A stretch of DNA of 64,000 nucleotides from DATFRY01 sp963764695 (GTDB lineage: Bacteria; Myxococcota_A; Polyangia; Haliangiales; Haliangiaceae): NCBI GenBank assembly GCA_963764695.1, contig CAVXTW010000026.1, positions 334,331 to 398,330 on the forward strand, given 5' to 3'. Made by a program: the position numbers and the translations under genes. Position 1 is the first letter of the stretch. The number at the start of each line of letters is the position of its first letter. This document shows, in pieces, positions 1 through 10,639 of this stretch. The notes below the pieces were generated by a model, which saw only the letters and a program-made list of their open reading frames with translations, did not search any database and was not told the DNA's origin.

Positions 1-257
1 ATGACGCCGGTCGAGGCGCACGCGCGCGACACCTCCTCCATGGCCAGCGCGTAGCCCACGTTGTCCATGCCGGCGCCGCCGTGCTCGTCCGGCACCGCGA
101 TGCCGAGAAAGCCCAGCTCGGCCATGCGCGCGACCAGCTCGGTCGGGTGCCGGTGCTCGCGGTCGATCTCGGCGGCGCGCGGCAGCACCTCGGCGGTGGC
201 GAAGTCGCGCGCGGTGCGGCGCAGCAGCTCCTGTTCCTCGGACAGCTCGAAGTCCAT
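1..257 (-). CDS. Acyl-CoA dehydrogenase, N-terminal part (runs off window)
   Basis: The reverse strand from an ATG at 257 reads MDFELSEEQELLRRTARDFA and continues with GFLGIAVPDEHGGAGMD, the helical N-terminal domain of FAD-dependent acyl-CoA dehydrogenases. The catalytic base and FAD-binding core lie outside the window, so chain-length specificity cannot be judged. The start is two bases past the stop of the enoyl-CoA hydratase gene, making this the fourth gene of a thiolase-led operon. In that setting butyryl-CoA or another short-chain acyl-CoA is the likeliest substrate (inference). The family assignment is firm; the product is incomplete here. Confidence 0.9.
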   Translation of the reverse strand, partial: MDFELSEEQELLRRTARDFATAEVLPRAAEIDREHRHPTELVARMAELGFLGIAVPDEHGGAGMDNVGYALAMEEVSRACASTGV

Positions 258-259
258 GA

Positions 260-1038
<779 letters not shown>

Positions 1039-1042
<4 letters not shown>

Positions 1043-1964
1043 GCGGACCTCCCTGCCTTCCCGGTCGGGACGGCCTTGTTGCCCTGGGCGTCGTAGGTGT
1101 GGAAGCCGCGCCCGCTCTTGACGCCCAGCCAGCCGGCGGCGACGTGCTGGCGCAGCAGCGGACAGGGCCGGTACTTGTCGTCGCCCAGCTCCTCGTGCAG
1201 CACGTTGGCGATGGCCAGGCAGGTGTCGAGGCCGATGAGGTCGGCCAGCTCGAGCGGGCCCATCGGGTGGTTGAGCCCGAGGCGCACGCCCGTGTCGATG
1301 TCCTCGACCGTGCCCAGCCCCTCGTACAGCGCGTAGCAGGCCTCGTTGAGCAGCGGGATGAGCACCCGGTTGACGATGAAGCCGGGGATGTCGCGCGCCG
1401 CGATGGTCACCTTGCCGAACTGGCGGGCCAGCGCGACGGTGGACTCGTAGGTCTCGTCGCTGGTGGCCAGCCCGCGCACCACCTCGACCAGCTTCATGAT
1501 CGGCACCGGATTCATGAAGTGCATGCCGATGACCCGCTCGGGCCGGTCGACCCGCGAGCCGAGCTTTGTGATCGAGATCGACGACGTGTTGGAGGCCAGG
1601 ATGGTCTCGGGCCGGGTCGTGCGCGACAGGCGGGCGAACAGGTCCAGCTTGAGGTCCTCGCGCTCGGGCGCCGCCTCGATGACGAAGTCGCAGCGGCCGA
1701 GATCCTCGATGCCGCCGCGCGAGCGGATGCGCGCCACCACCTCGTCGCGCGCCTGCGCTGTCATCTTCTCCTTGCTGACCAGGCGCTCGAGGGCGCGGGC
1801 GATCCGCTCGACCCCCTGCTCGGCCAGCTCCGCGCTGGCGTCGACGATGATCACGTCGTGGCCGGCCTGGGCCGCGACCTGTGCGATGCCGCGCCCCATC
1901 TGGCCGGCGCCGATGACCCCGACCGAGCCGATGGCGGCGGCGCCGCGCGGCGGCGTGGGCGACG

Positions 1965-1968
<4 letters not shown>
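1039..1968 (-). CDS. 3-hydroxybutyryl-CoA (3-hydroxyacyl-CoA) dehydrogenase
   Basis: The 309-residue protein is a single-function NAD(P)-dependent 3-hydroxyacyl-CoA dehydrogenase interconverting acetoacetyl-CoA and 3-hydroxybutyryl-CoA. The Rossmann motif GVIGAGQMGRGIAQ lies near residue 15, the substrate-loop NTSSISIT near 125 and the conserved GMHFMNPVPIMKLVE near 145. The C-terminal domain contains PGFIVNRVLIPLLNEA and HPMGPLELADLIGLD. Its ATG overlaps the stop of the thiolase gene by four bases, and its own stop overlaps the hydratase start in the same way. The length matches stand-alone HBD enzymes rather than the fused FadB type. Confidence 0.95.
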
Positions 1969-3146
<1,178 letters not shown>

Positions 3147-3176
3147 TGAGGCTCCTTGCTGCTGCCGGTGCATCGT

Positions 3177-3235
3177 GCCGGACAGGTTTCCTATGGTCCG
3201 GCGCTTTGTGCCGGACAGTGTTCCTTTGGTCCGGC
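3177..3235. promoter_or_regulatory. Two tandem palindromic elements, probable operator of the thiolase operon
   Basis: Two copies of the arrangement GCCGGAC-12 nt-GTCCGGC occupy 3177-3202 and 3210-3235. The 33-bp period puts them on the same DNA face, and the inner arms also pair across a 7-bp spacer. Their 12-bp cores are similar (aggtttcctatg and agtgttcctttg). They lie 31-90 bases upstream of the thiolase ATG. A dimeric regulator of the TetR or GntR kind that responds to acyl-CoA is a reasonable guess, but no regulator gene is adjacent. Confidence 0.6.
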
Positions 3236-3295
3236 GACCGGCCCGGGGATTATCGCCAAAGGCGCGGAAAGTCAACCACCCGCCGGGGTGGACGC

Positions 3296-4457
3296 TCAGG
3301 CAAAGGTTCTGACTCGAGAGACGATGGACGGCAAGACTTCAAGTAAAGCTTCAACATCGGATCTGACCGTCGGCCGGCCCAGGCTGAAGCGGACTCCCTC
3401 GAGCGCGCGCGGGCGCGGAAGGCCAAGCGCCAGCAGCACCGGCGACGCGGTCACGGTGCCGGAGGTGCAGGCCGCGCCGGTCGACACCGCCACGCCGGCC
3501 AGGTCGAGGGCCTGAGCCACCAGCTCGCCCGACGCGCCGTCGAAGCCGGCGTTGATGGTGCCGGGCACGCGCGGCCCACCGGCGCCGTGCACCCTGGCGC
3601 CGGGCACCGCGAGCACGCCGCGCTCCAGCTCACCGGCCAGCTCGGCGATGCGTGCGCGCGCCGCGATCGCATCGGCATGTGCCGCCAGCTCGGCGGCGGC
3701 GCCCAGCCCGGCGATGCCGGCCACGTTCTCGGTGCCGGGCCGGCGCTCGCGCTCCTGGTGTCCGCCGGGGAAGAGCGGCGCCAGGTCGAACGCCGGGGCG
3801 GATCCACAGCGCGCCGGCTCCCTTCGGTCCGTAGATCTTGTGCGCCGACAGCGCCACCGCGTCGGCGCCGAGCGCCGCGACGTTGACGGCGATCCGCCCC
3901 ACCGCCTGCACCGCGTCGCAGTGGACCAGCGCCCCTGCCGACGCGGCCAGGGCCGCGATGGCCGGCAGGTCTTGCAGGGTGCCGAGCTCGTGGTTGGCCA
4001 GGGCCACGGCGACAACGGCGGCGCCGCCGGCCAGGGCGACCTCCAGGGCGGCGAGGTCGAGCCGGCCGTCGGCATCGACGGGAAGCGTCACCACCTCGGC
4101 CCCGCGGGCGGCCAGGGCATCGGCGGCCCCGTGCACGGCCGGGTGCTCGATGGCCGCCACCAGCACGCGCGGCGGGCGCCCGGCCGCGACAGCCGATCCA
4201 TGGAGGCCAAACATCCCGAGGGCATCCGCCTCGGTGCCGCCGCTCGTGAAGATCAGGTCCTCCGGTCTGGCCGCCAGCAGGGCCGCGGTCTGCCGGCGTG
4301 CGCGCTCCACCCACTCGCGGGCCGCCCGCCCCTCCTCGTGGATCGACGAGGGGTTGCCGTGGGCGCGATCGAGGGCCTCGACCATGACCGCGCGGACTTC
4401 CGGCGCGACCGGGGTGGTCGCGTTGAAGTCGAGGTAGGTGCGCCTTGGCGGGCTCAA
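3296..4457 (-). CDS. Cysteine desulfurase, NifS/IscS-type (one-base frameshift in the read)
   Basis: The product is a PLP-dependent cysteine desulfurase that supplies sulfur for Fe-S clusters or thio-modifications. The first frame, from a TTG at 4457, reads TYLDFNATTPVAPEV, GNPSSIHEEGR, TSGGTEADALGMFG and the PLP-lysine motif SAHKIYGPKGAGALWIRP. The second frame continues LAPLFPGGHQERERRPGTEN and ends with the Cys loop STGAACTSG. The two join at about 3789-3790, where GTCGACC appears as GTTCGACC. Removing one base restores a normal protein of about 386 residues. I read this as a sequencing or assembly error; a true recent inactivation is the alternative. No ATG start exists in frame, so the start is tentative. 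Confidence 0.85.
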
Positions 4458-4492
4458 CGGCTTCTCGATGTGCTGGTCCAGCAGGGGTTGAT

Positions 4493-4522
4493 TTGACAGA
4501 TCCCGGCGGAGAACGACATGAT
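4493..4522 (+). promoter_or_regulatory. Candidate sigma-70 promoter for the MshEN-type protein gene
   Basis: A perfect -35 hexamer TTGACA (4493-4498) is followed after 18 bases by CATGAT (4517-4522), four of six matches to the -10 consensus. The predicted start of transcription lies about 20 bases before the TTG at 4550. It sits between divergent genes. The evidence is sequence match only. Confidence 0.4.
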
Positions 4523-4549
4523 GGTGGCCCGGGAACCGCTGGCGAGACG

Positions 4550-6760
4550 TTGGCGGAATCGTACCGAAAGCACGCGAGCGCGGAAGTGGCGGAGGATCCT
4601 GGTTTCCTGCTCGTGCAGGCCGGTCTGGTCCGGGACGACCAGTTGCGGACGGCGCGTGAAGCCCGCGCCCAGGGCGGAGGCACGCTCGGCGAGCACCTGG
4701 TCATGGCCGGCGCGGTCGACGACGACGTGCTGACCGAGTTCTATGCCGCCAAGCTGGTGGTGCCGCGCGTGGCGGCCAGCGATCTGGCCCGCATCCCGGC
4801 GGCGGTGCTGCGCCGCATCCCACCCGACATGGCGGCCGAGTTCCGCGTCGTGCCGGTGTGGTCCGACGGCGATCTCAACCTGACCCTTGCCATGTCCGAC
4901 CCGGCGGATCAGCACGTGGCCGACGAGGTGTCCTTCTTCACCGGCGCGTCGGTGGTGCGGGCGGTGGCCACGCAGCTGCAGATCGCGTGGGCGCTGGCCC
5001 ACTACTACGGCGTGGTGACGCCGCTGGCTCACGCGCGGCTGTCGCCGAGCGCGGCGGCCAACGGATCGAGCACCGCTGTCAACGCCGCGCTGGAAGCGGC
5101 CGAGCCGTTCGCCCCGCCCATGGCGTGGGAGGTGCCGACCGAGGTCGAGGACGAGGAGGAGACCGGCCCGGCGCGCCTGCCGATCAGCCACAAGCGGCCG
5201 AGCGAGCGGCGCATCAGCGAGCTGGCCCCGCGCAGCGGCACCCTCGACGGGATCCCGGAGCCGCCGCCGGAGCCGGTGCGCCTGCCCGCGGTCGTGGTCG
5301 ACGACGAGGAGCTTACCGGGCGGCGCGACTTCGACGGGTCCGACGACGAGGAGACCGAGGACGAGGACTGGCGCGAGCGGACCGGCGACGGCGAGGAGCT
5401 GACGCTCGAGCGACGCCCCGCGACCGAGCCGCTCCTGCTCGAGCGCCCTGCCAGCAACGGGTCCTCGGGGAACGGCGCGTCCAACGGGGTGGCGGCCGGG
5501 AGTGGCGACATCTTGCTCCTGGACCAGCTCGTGGATCGCCACCGCGCGTCATCTCCGCAGATAGAACCGGGACTTGGCCAGCTCGGATCGGTAGACTCTC
5601 GCCCCCGGGCAAGTCACGATACGGGGGGTTCCCGTGGCGCTCCATGGGCAGAAAACGAGGGGGAAAACGAGACGGTGAGGAGGCAGTCGAAGACGGATCG
5701 ACGCGGCCGGAAGAGTCGCTCGGAGGCGACCAACGATCCCGGTGAGGCAGGCCCGGACGCGAACGACCCGATGCACCATCTCTCGGCGCCGTCCCCTGGT
5801 GGGGCGCCGGAAACCCGCAGCGAGTCCCGGAGCGACTCGAACGCCGAGGAGGCGTCCGAGCCCACCACCGATCCGGGAGAGGTGACGACAAACCCGATGC
5901 GCACCATGTCCATGGGCGCGGGCACGGGGAGCGGCGGTCCGACCAACGTACGCACCGACTGGAACGTCGACGACGGCTGGGATGTGGACGACGGCTGGGG
6001 ACCCCCGGGCTCGACGATTCCGCCCGAGTATCTCGGCACGTTCGAAGACGAGGACAGCGGCCCCACGCCGGTCGCGCTGGCCCAGGGCACCGACGGCACC
6101 GGCATGGAGCCGGCGGCGGTCGCAGCTGCCTCGGCGGCGTCGGCGGCGGCGTCGGCCTCCGCGGCGGCGGCGCTGGCCTCGGCCCCGCTTGTCATGGCCG
6201 CGCCGGTGTCCGAGCCGCTGTACGACGAGTCGAAGCTCAGCCCGGCCGAGCTGGCCGCGGAGCTGGAGCGCTCCTCCAACCGGCTGCTCGAGACGCTGCG
6301 CGCGCTCGAGCGAGCGCCCGGCCGCGACCAGATCGTCGACATCCTGCTCGATCACATGGGCGCGTCGATGCGCCGGCGCGCGTTCTTCGCGGTCAAGGGC
6401 GGCATGCTGTTCGCGTTCCGCCAGTACGGCGCGGCCCGCCCCGGCGTGGGCACCGCCGAGCTGTCGCTCGATCAGCCGTCCACCTTCGCCCAGGTTTCGC
6501 TCAACCGACTGGTCTACCGCGGCACGCTGTCGCCGGCGGCCGTCGAGTTCGTCGAGCACGCGCTCGGCAGCGCCGGCCGCGGCGAGTCGGTGGTGGTGCC
6601 GGTCGCGGTCAAGGGCCGCCCGGTCGCCCTGCTCTACGGCGACGGCCTCACCGCGGTCGTCATCGAGGAGCACCAGACCGTCCTCGGTCGCGCCGCCGGC
6701 CAGGCCTTCGAGCGGATCCTGGCCAACCGCCCCGGCCGCGACAGCGGCGCCCCCGGCTGA
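4550..6760 (+). CDS. MshEN/GspE-N-terminal domain protein with acidic linker and C-terminal GAF-like domain
   Basis: The first ~120 residues resemble the MshEN (type II secretion ATPase N-terminal) domain: GFLLVQAGLVRDDQL, then TLGEHLVMAGAVDDDVLTEF, then AEFRVVPVWSDGDLNLTLAM. Some MshEN domains bind c-di-GMP; the binding motif here is only partly kept. No ATPase domain follows. Instead there are ~400 residues of acidic, Ser/Gly- and Ala-rich linker and a folded C-terminal ~170 residues (MRRRAFFAVKGGMLFAFRQY, GESVVVPVAVKGRPVALLYG) resembling GAF-like sensor domains found in myxobacterial regulators. The start is uncertain: TTG at 4550 follows a good promoter, and earlier in-frame starts would lie within it. 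Role unknown; a signal-binding adaptor is plausible. Confidence 0.7.
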   Translation: MAESYRKHASAEVAEDPGFLLVQAGLVRDDQLRTAREARAQGGGTLGEHLVMAGAVDDDVLTEFYAAKLVVPRVAASDLARIPAAVLRRIPPDMAAEFRVVPVWSDGDLNLTLAMSDPADQHVADEVSFFTGASVVRAVATQLQIAWALAHYYGVVTPLAHARLSPSAAANGSSTAVNAALEAAEPFAPPMAWEVPTEVEDEEETGPARLPISHKRPSERRISELAPRSGTLDGIPEPPPEPVRLPAVVVDDEELTGRRDFDGSDDEETEDEDWRERTGDGEELTLERRPATEPLLLERPASNGSSGNGASNGVAAGSGDILLLDQLVDRHRASSPQIEPGLGQLGSVDSRPRASHDTGGSRGAPWAENEGENETVRRQSKTDRRGRKSRSEATNDPGEAGPDANDPMHHLSAPSPGGAPETRSESRSDSNAEEASEPTTDPGEVTTNPMRTMSMGAGTGSGGPTNVRTDWNVDDGWDVDDGWGPPGSTIPPEYLGTFEDEDSGPTPVALAQGTDGTGMEPAAVAAASAASAAASASAAAALASAPLVMAAPVSEPLYDESKLSPAELAAELERSSNRLLETLRALERAPGRDQIVDILLDHMGASMRRRAFFAVKGGMLFAFRQYGAARPGVGTAELSLDQPSTFAQVSLNRLVYRGTLSPAAVEFVEHALGSAGRGESVVVPVAVKGRPVALLYGDGLTAVVIEEHQTVLGRAAGQAFERILANRPGRDSGAPG

Positions 6761-6764
6761 GAGC

Positions 6765-8681
6765 TCAGACCGTCCCGGTCACGCCGGTGACGATCTGGAC
6801 CATCTCCAGCTCGCGGCGGTGGGCTTCCTGGCGGACCTGGTCCCACAGGACCGGGTGGTTGGCGACCAGGGCGTAGAAGTTCTTGGCCGGCAGCACCGCC
6901 AGCTCGGCCGGGCCGGTGGCAGTGACCGACGCGCGCGCCACCTCGCCGCGCAGGAGCGACATCTCGCCGAAGTAGGTCCCCTCGCCGAGAGTGGCGAGCA
7001 GGACCTGGCGGCGCTCCGACACGCGCTTGGTGATCTCGACGGCGCCGAGCACGACAAGGAAGAAGCCGCCGGCCCGCTCTCCCTCGCCGACGATGCGGGT
7101 GCCGGGGGCGACGTGCGAGAAGCGAAAGTGGCTGAGCAGGCTGGTCCGCTGCGGCTGGTCGAGCGGGCGGAAGAAGCTGGCCGTGCTGACCAGGGTCGCG
7201 ATGAGGCGCTCGCGATAGAACTGCTGCATGAACGACTCGACCTCGGGGAAGCGCCGGCTGACCTGCATCAGGTGATCGCGCGGGATCTCGAGCAGGTCGC
7301 AGTCGCTGACCGCCTGGACCGACGCGTGGCGGCGGCGATCGCCCAGCATGGCCACCTCGCCGAACAGATCGCCGTCGTTGAGCCGGCTGACCTCGACCAG
7401 ATCGCCGCGCGGCAGGAGCGGATCGCGCTTGAGCACGCGCGCCTCGCCGTGCGCCAGCACGAAGCAGGACTCGCCCGCCTCGCCGTCGCGCACGATCATC
7501 TCGCCCGAGCCGATGCGCTTGCGCACCATGCCGGACGCGATGGCGTCGACGGACCGCTCCGACAGCCCCGACAGGAGCGGCAGCTTGCCGCGCGCCTCGA
7601 GGCCCGACTCGTCGGTCACGCCGTAGGCGCGGCCGAACGCGCGCGCCAGCTCCATGCCGTCGTCGTACTTGGTCGGCTCGGCCTCGACCGCCGGCGCGGC
7701 AGCGGCCGGACCGTCGGCGCCGCTGCCGACGAGCTTGCGGCGCGGGCGGGCGGGAAAGGTCGGCTGGCGCGTCGAGCCTGCCGGCCCGCGCGGCGACGTG
7801 TACACCTCGCTGCCGCCGCTGCGCGCGCGACCGGGCGCGGTCGGCGCGTTCATGCCGCCGGGGCCGAGCGCGTGCGCGTGCACCCACTTGTCGGCGATGT
7901 GCGTCGGCGCATCGTCGTCGGCGTCGGCGCGCGCCCCGACCGGCGATGTCGCGATCGGCGCGCGCTGCGTCCGCGCCGCGCCCTGCACCACCGAGTCGCC
8001 CGGGCGCCGCGGCCGTCCGGGCGGCGGCACCGAGCCGCGCCCGTCCGACGGCGGAGGCACCAGGCCGGTCACCGTGCGCACCACCGGCAGCGGCAGGCGG
8101 CTGGTCACCGAGCCCATCTCTCGCTGCGGCGACGGCGCCGGCCCCGGCGTGCTGGGGAACGAGCCACCCGGATCGGGTGTGTCGCGGCGGGCGAACACAC
8201 CGCTCTCGCGCCACACCATCGGCCCGGTCTCGCGCCGCGAGATCGGACCGGTCTCGCGGAACGACGCCAGTCCGTTGCGGCGCACGACGCCTCCGTCGTG
8301 ATCGCCCGGCTGCCCCATCGGATCGGCGTCCATGCTGGGTGGCTGCCATCCGGGTGGCATCTCGACGCCGTTGAGCCCGTCGGGGCCCATCGGCATGCCG
8401 GTCGGTCCGCGCCGCGCCTTGTGACTGTCGAGCTCGGCGAGCAGGAGGTGCGTGTCCTGATGCATCGGCGCGATCTCGAGCAGGCTGTGACAGACCGCGA
8501 TCGCCTGATCGAGCCGGCCCTGCGCGAAGTACGCCATCGCGACGCTGCGGTACAGATCGACGGCCTCGGGCAGGCGACCGAGCACGTGCAGCACCGCGGC
8601 GAGCCTGATGCGGATGACCAGGCTGCCGGGCTGGCGGCGCAGCTGCTTCTCCAGCTCCCTGAGGGCCTTCTTCGGATTCAT
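6765..8681 (-). CDS. TPR-like protein with two cyclic-nucleotide-binding (Crp-type) domains
   Basis: The 638-residue protein begins at ATG 8681 with tetratricopeptide-like helices (ALRELEKQLRRQPGSLVIRI, GRLPEAVDLYRSVAMAYFAQ). A ~220-residue Pro/Gly/Arg-rich linker follows, holding near-repeats RETGPI, RRETGP. Two cNMP domains complete it: one around residues 390-500 (GEMIVRDGEAGESCFVLAHG, NDGDLFGEVAMLGDRRRHAS) and one around 510-630 (RIVGEGERAGGFFLVVLGAV, GEGTYFGEMSLLRGEVARAS). The second domain has the FGE-x4-R-x2-R spacing of nucleotide-binding loops; the ligand is not known. It converges with the MshEN-type gene, leaving only four bases between stops. No DNA-binding HTH is visible, so it is more likely a protein-interaction sensor than a Crp regulator. 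Confidence 0.85.
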   Translation of the reverse strand: MNPKKALRELEKQLRRQPGSLVIRIRLAAVLHVLGRLPEAVDLYRSVAMAYFAQGRLDQAIAVCHSLLEIAPMHQDTHLLLAELDSHKARRGPTGMPMGPDGLNGVEMPPGWQPPSMDADPMGQPGDHDGGVVRRNGLASFRETGPISRRETGPMVWRESGVFARRDTPDPGGSFPSTPGPAPSPQREMGSVTSRLPLPVVRTVTGLVPPPSDGRGSVPPPGRPRRPGDSVVQGAARTQRAPIATSPVGARADADDDAPTHIADKWVHAHALGPGGMNAPTAPGRARSGGSEVYTSPRGPAGSTRQPTFPARPRRKLVGSGADGPAAAAPAVEAEPTKYDDGMELARAFGRAYGVTDESGLEARGKLPLLSGLSERSVDAIASGMVRKRIGSGEMIVRDGEAGESCFVLAHGEARVLKRDPLLPRGDLVEVSRLNDGDLFGEVAMLGDRRRHASVQAVSDCDLLEIPRDHLMQVSRRFPEVESFMQQFYRERLIATLVSTASFFRPLDQPQRTSLLSHFRFSHVAPGTRIVGEGERAGGFFLVVLGAVEITKRVSERRQVLLATLGEGTYFGEMSLLRGEVARASVTATGPAELAVLPAKNFYALVANHPVLWDQVRQEAHRRELEMVQIVTGVTGTV

Positions 8682-8767
8682 CGTCGATGAGCCGGTGACT
8701 ACGACCACCAGCTTAACCGACACAACTCCGGAACCCCAAACCGCGAGTCCGCCTCTCGGCGGTCAAT

Positions 8768-9331
8768 CTATTCCGGGGTCAGTGTCTGCTTGTAGTTGAA
8801 TGCCACCGCACGGGGCATAGCCGGCAACGTCCAGCGGCGAGCGACCGAGTCCATGCAGCGGTCGAAGCTCTGGTCGATGCGAGGACTGAAACGAGCATCA
8901 GTGACCGAGCCGGACGTCTTGTACTGCACTTCGATGTTGAGCGTGACCGAGCGTGCCTGAAGCGTGGCGTTGTTCTTGAGCGCGTTTTGATAGCACTTCT
9001 GGATGGATCCACGTGAGCGGCGCAGCGACGCGACGAACGCCTCGTACAGCTTCGCGTCGTCGGCGTTGCCGGCGTCGCCGTCTGTGCTCTCGTGTGGGCC
9101 TTTACCGGAGATCTTCATCGCCTCGCCCTCGATGTTCACCATCACGATGCTGCCCGCCCCGTCGGCCAGACGCTTCTCGAGTGTGGCGATGTACGCCTCT
9201 TTCTCCTTCAGGTTCTTCTCGCAGTCGGTCAGCTTCTGCGTGGTCTCTGGGTCGTCCTTGTACTGCGTCTTGCCCTTGCAGGCGCCCAGCGCCAGGGCGA
9301 CGGCCATCGCCGTAAGGCCCAAACGATGCAT
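8768..9331 (-). CDS. AgmX/PglI C-terminal-domain lipoprotein
   Basis: A signal peptide ends in the lipobox ALGAC at about residue 18, so the product is an anchored lipoprotein. A short coiled coil (TQKLTDCEKNLKEKEAYIAT) precedes a C-terminal domain with GSIQKCYQNALKNN, GSVTDARFSPRIDQSFDRCM and ARRWTLPAMP. That pattern, a pair of Cys in KCY and RCM plus the RW-hydrophobic-P ending, is typical of the AgmX/PglI C-terminal family, which resembles TonB-type domains and is common in myxobacteria (gliding-related AgmX). Its stop codon lies 44 bases from the ferredoxin/cNMP neighbourhood, and its start directly abuts the stop of the next gene upstream, suggesting co-transcription. Confidence 0.85.
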   Translation of the reverse strand: MHRLGLTAMAVALALGACKGKTQYKDDPETTQKLTDCEKNLKEKEAYIATLEKRLADGAGSIVMVNIEGEAMKISGKGPHESTDGDAGNADDAKLYEAFVASLRRSRGSIQKCYQNALKNNATLQARSVTLNIEVQYKTSGSVTDARFSPRIDQSFDRCMDSVARRWTLPAMPRAVAFNYKQTLTPE

Positions 9332-9820
9332 TCAGGATTCTCCCTCGCTTCCCTCTTCAGAGGAATCGATGCGTGTGGTGGCGGAGGCCGAGGAACTATA
9401 ACCGGGCGCCGAACGGGCAGGCGGCTGGATCAGCCGCGAAACCAGTCGGTCGCGCATCACGTGGTTTTCGATGATGTCTTCCACATCGCCGGGACGGACA
9501 CCGTTGTAGAGCGCGGATCTGCCTGCCCTGCCCAGCGGCATGGTGGCGAGGAGGAACTGGCGCTCTCCCGGTCGCGGCGCGGCCAGCTCCTGAACAAGGA
9601 CGTTGGGACCCTGGGTGCAGCGGCCAAAACAGCTCTGCCATCCCAGCTGCACCTGGTCGACCAGCGAGTGCTCGGTCAGCGACTCGAGCATCGCGCGGTG
9701 GATCTCCTGTGAGCCGAGCCGCTCACCGCACTCCGGACCGCGGCACACCAGGATCCTGAACTTGCGAGCGGCCAAAGCAGTGAAGTCCAGCACGCCGCGC
9801 GCGACGGGCACAGCGACCAC
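9332..9820 (-). CDS. (2Fe-2S) thioredoxin-like ferredoxin domain protein
   Basis: The protein of 162 residues shows the four-Cys pattern of thioredoxin-like [2Fe-2S] ferredoxins: Cys26 and Cys31 in RILVCRGPECGERLG, and Cys64 and Cys68 in WQSCFGRCTQGPNVLV. Such proteins transfer electrons in the cytoplasm or serve as an NuoE-like fold. The C-terminal ~40 residues are a Ser-rich tail without recognised domain. The start is a GTG at 9820. The stop abuts the start of the AgmX/PglI lipoprotein. A second, unrelated-in-position member of the same family lies at 58889-59221. Confidence 0.82.
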   Translation of the reverse strand: MVAVPVARGVLDFTALAARKFRILVCRGPECGERLGSQEIHRAMLESLTEHSLVDQVQLGWQSCFGRCTQGPNVLVQELAAPRPGERQFLLATMPLGRAGRSALYNGVRPGDVEDIIENHVMRDRLVSRLIQPPARSAPGYSSSASATTRIDSSEEGSEGES

Positions 9821-9941
9821 AGCGAGCCGCGGCGTGGCTCGCGAGTCGATCCATTCTGCGGCGACCGAGCCGGCGTGCGCCAGAGCCGTGCGCCAGATTT
9901 GCGGCCGCCGGGCACGACGCGCCCGACGGAGGCGAGCCAGC

Positions 9942-10499
9942 TCAGTCCTCTGCGGGCTTGGTCTCTTCCTCGGTGAAGTCCACCTGCCCCGAGAAGCGTT
10001 CGCCCTGGCCGACGATGGCGAAGCGGCCGGCGGCCAGCACCTTGCCGCGGCTCTCCATCACCATCATGAGGTTCTTGTTCACGCCGAACTGCTCGCGCTC
10101 GAGCGTCATCTGCGAGGTGAGGCTGGTCGCGCCGCGCTTGTCCATGTACTGCTCGAACGCGGTCAACAGGCGCTGCCGCCCGGTCGACACGTCGTAGATC
10201 TTGATCGTGACCTCGAGGTCGTTGAGCGGCGCGCGGAAGAAGGCGGCGAAGTGCACCTTCCACGACTTCTTGGTCTTGTCCTCCTGGAAGCGCCCGGTCT
10301 TGAGCTTGCGCAGCGTCGAGATGTACGCCGACTTGCTCTTCGACGAGGTCGGGATGCGCTTGGCCGACGTGATGATCTGGCCGCGGAAGACATCCTCCGG
10401 GTCCTTGGCCTGGGCCTGACCGGCGATTCCGCACAGCACGAGCACGACAGCGCCCGCCAGAGCGGTGCGGGCAAGTCGACGACATGAAGACTTCAGCAA
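9942..10499 (-). CDS. Exported protein of unknown function
   Basis: I do not recognise the family. The start is a TTG at 10499 because AGGAGGA lies five to six bases upstream; an ATG inside that spacer is out of frame and stops after three codons. The N-terminus is a clear signal peptide (RRLARTALAGAVVLVLCGIA, cleavage probably after AQA near residue 31). The mature ~155 residues form an alternating beta pattern (KVHFAAFFRAPLNDLEVTIK, GRQRLLTAFEQYMDKRG, RFAIVGQGERFSGQVDF) suggesting a beta-sandwich periplasmic or outer-membrane-associated protein. Confidence 0.75.
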   Translation of the reverse strand: MLKSSCRRLARTALAGAVVLVLCGIAGQAQAKDPEDVFRGQIITSAKRIPTSSKSKSAYISTLRKLKTGRFQEDKTKKSWKVHFAAFFRAPLNDLEVTIKIYDVSTGRQRLLTAFEQYMDKRGATSLTSQMTLEREQFGVNKNLMMVMESRGKVLAAGRFAIVGQGERFSGQVDFTEEETKPAED

Positions 10500-10639
10500 C
10501 GCATTCCTCCTGAACGACAGCCGAGCGCGATCGCGCTCATCGGTGCGATCCGTCCATCGTAGAGAACAAGGGCGCGCCCTGGCAACGGCGTCCTTGTCGC
10601 ACCCGACCAGATCGATCGCGGTCGCCGCGTGTCGCGCCG

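Noticed and set aside
3296..4457. Programmed frameshift in the cysteine desulfurase
   Set aside because: No slippery heptamer or stimulatory hairpin is visible, and the same single-A change occurs in four unrelated genes, which argues for error.
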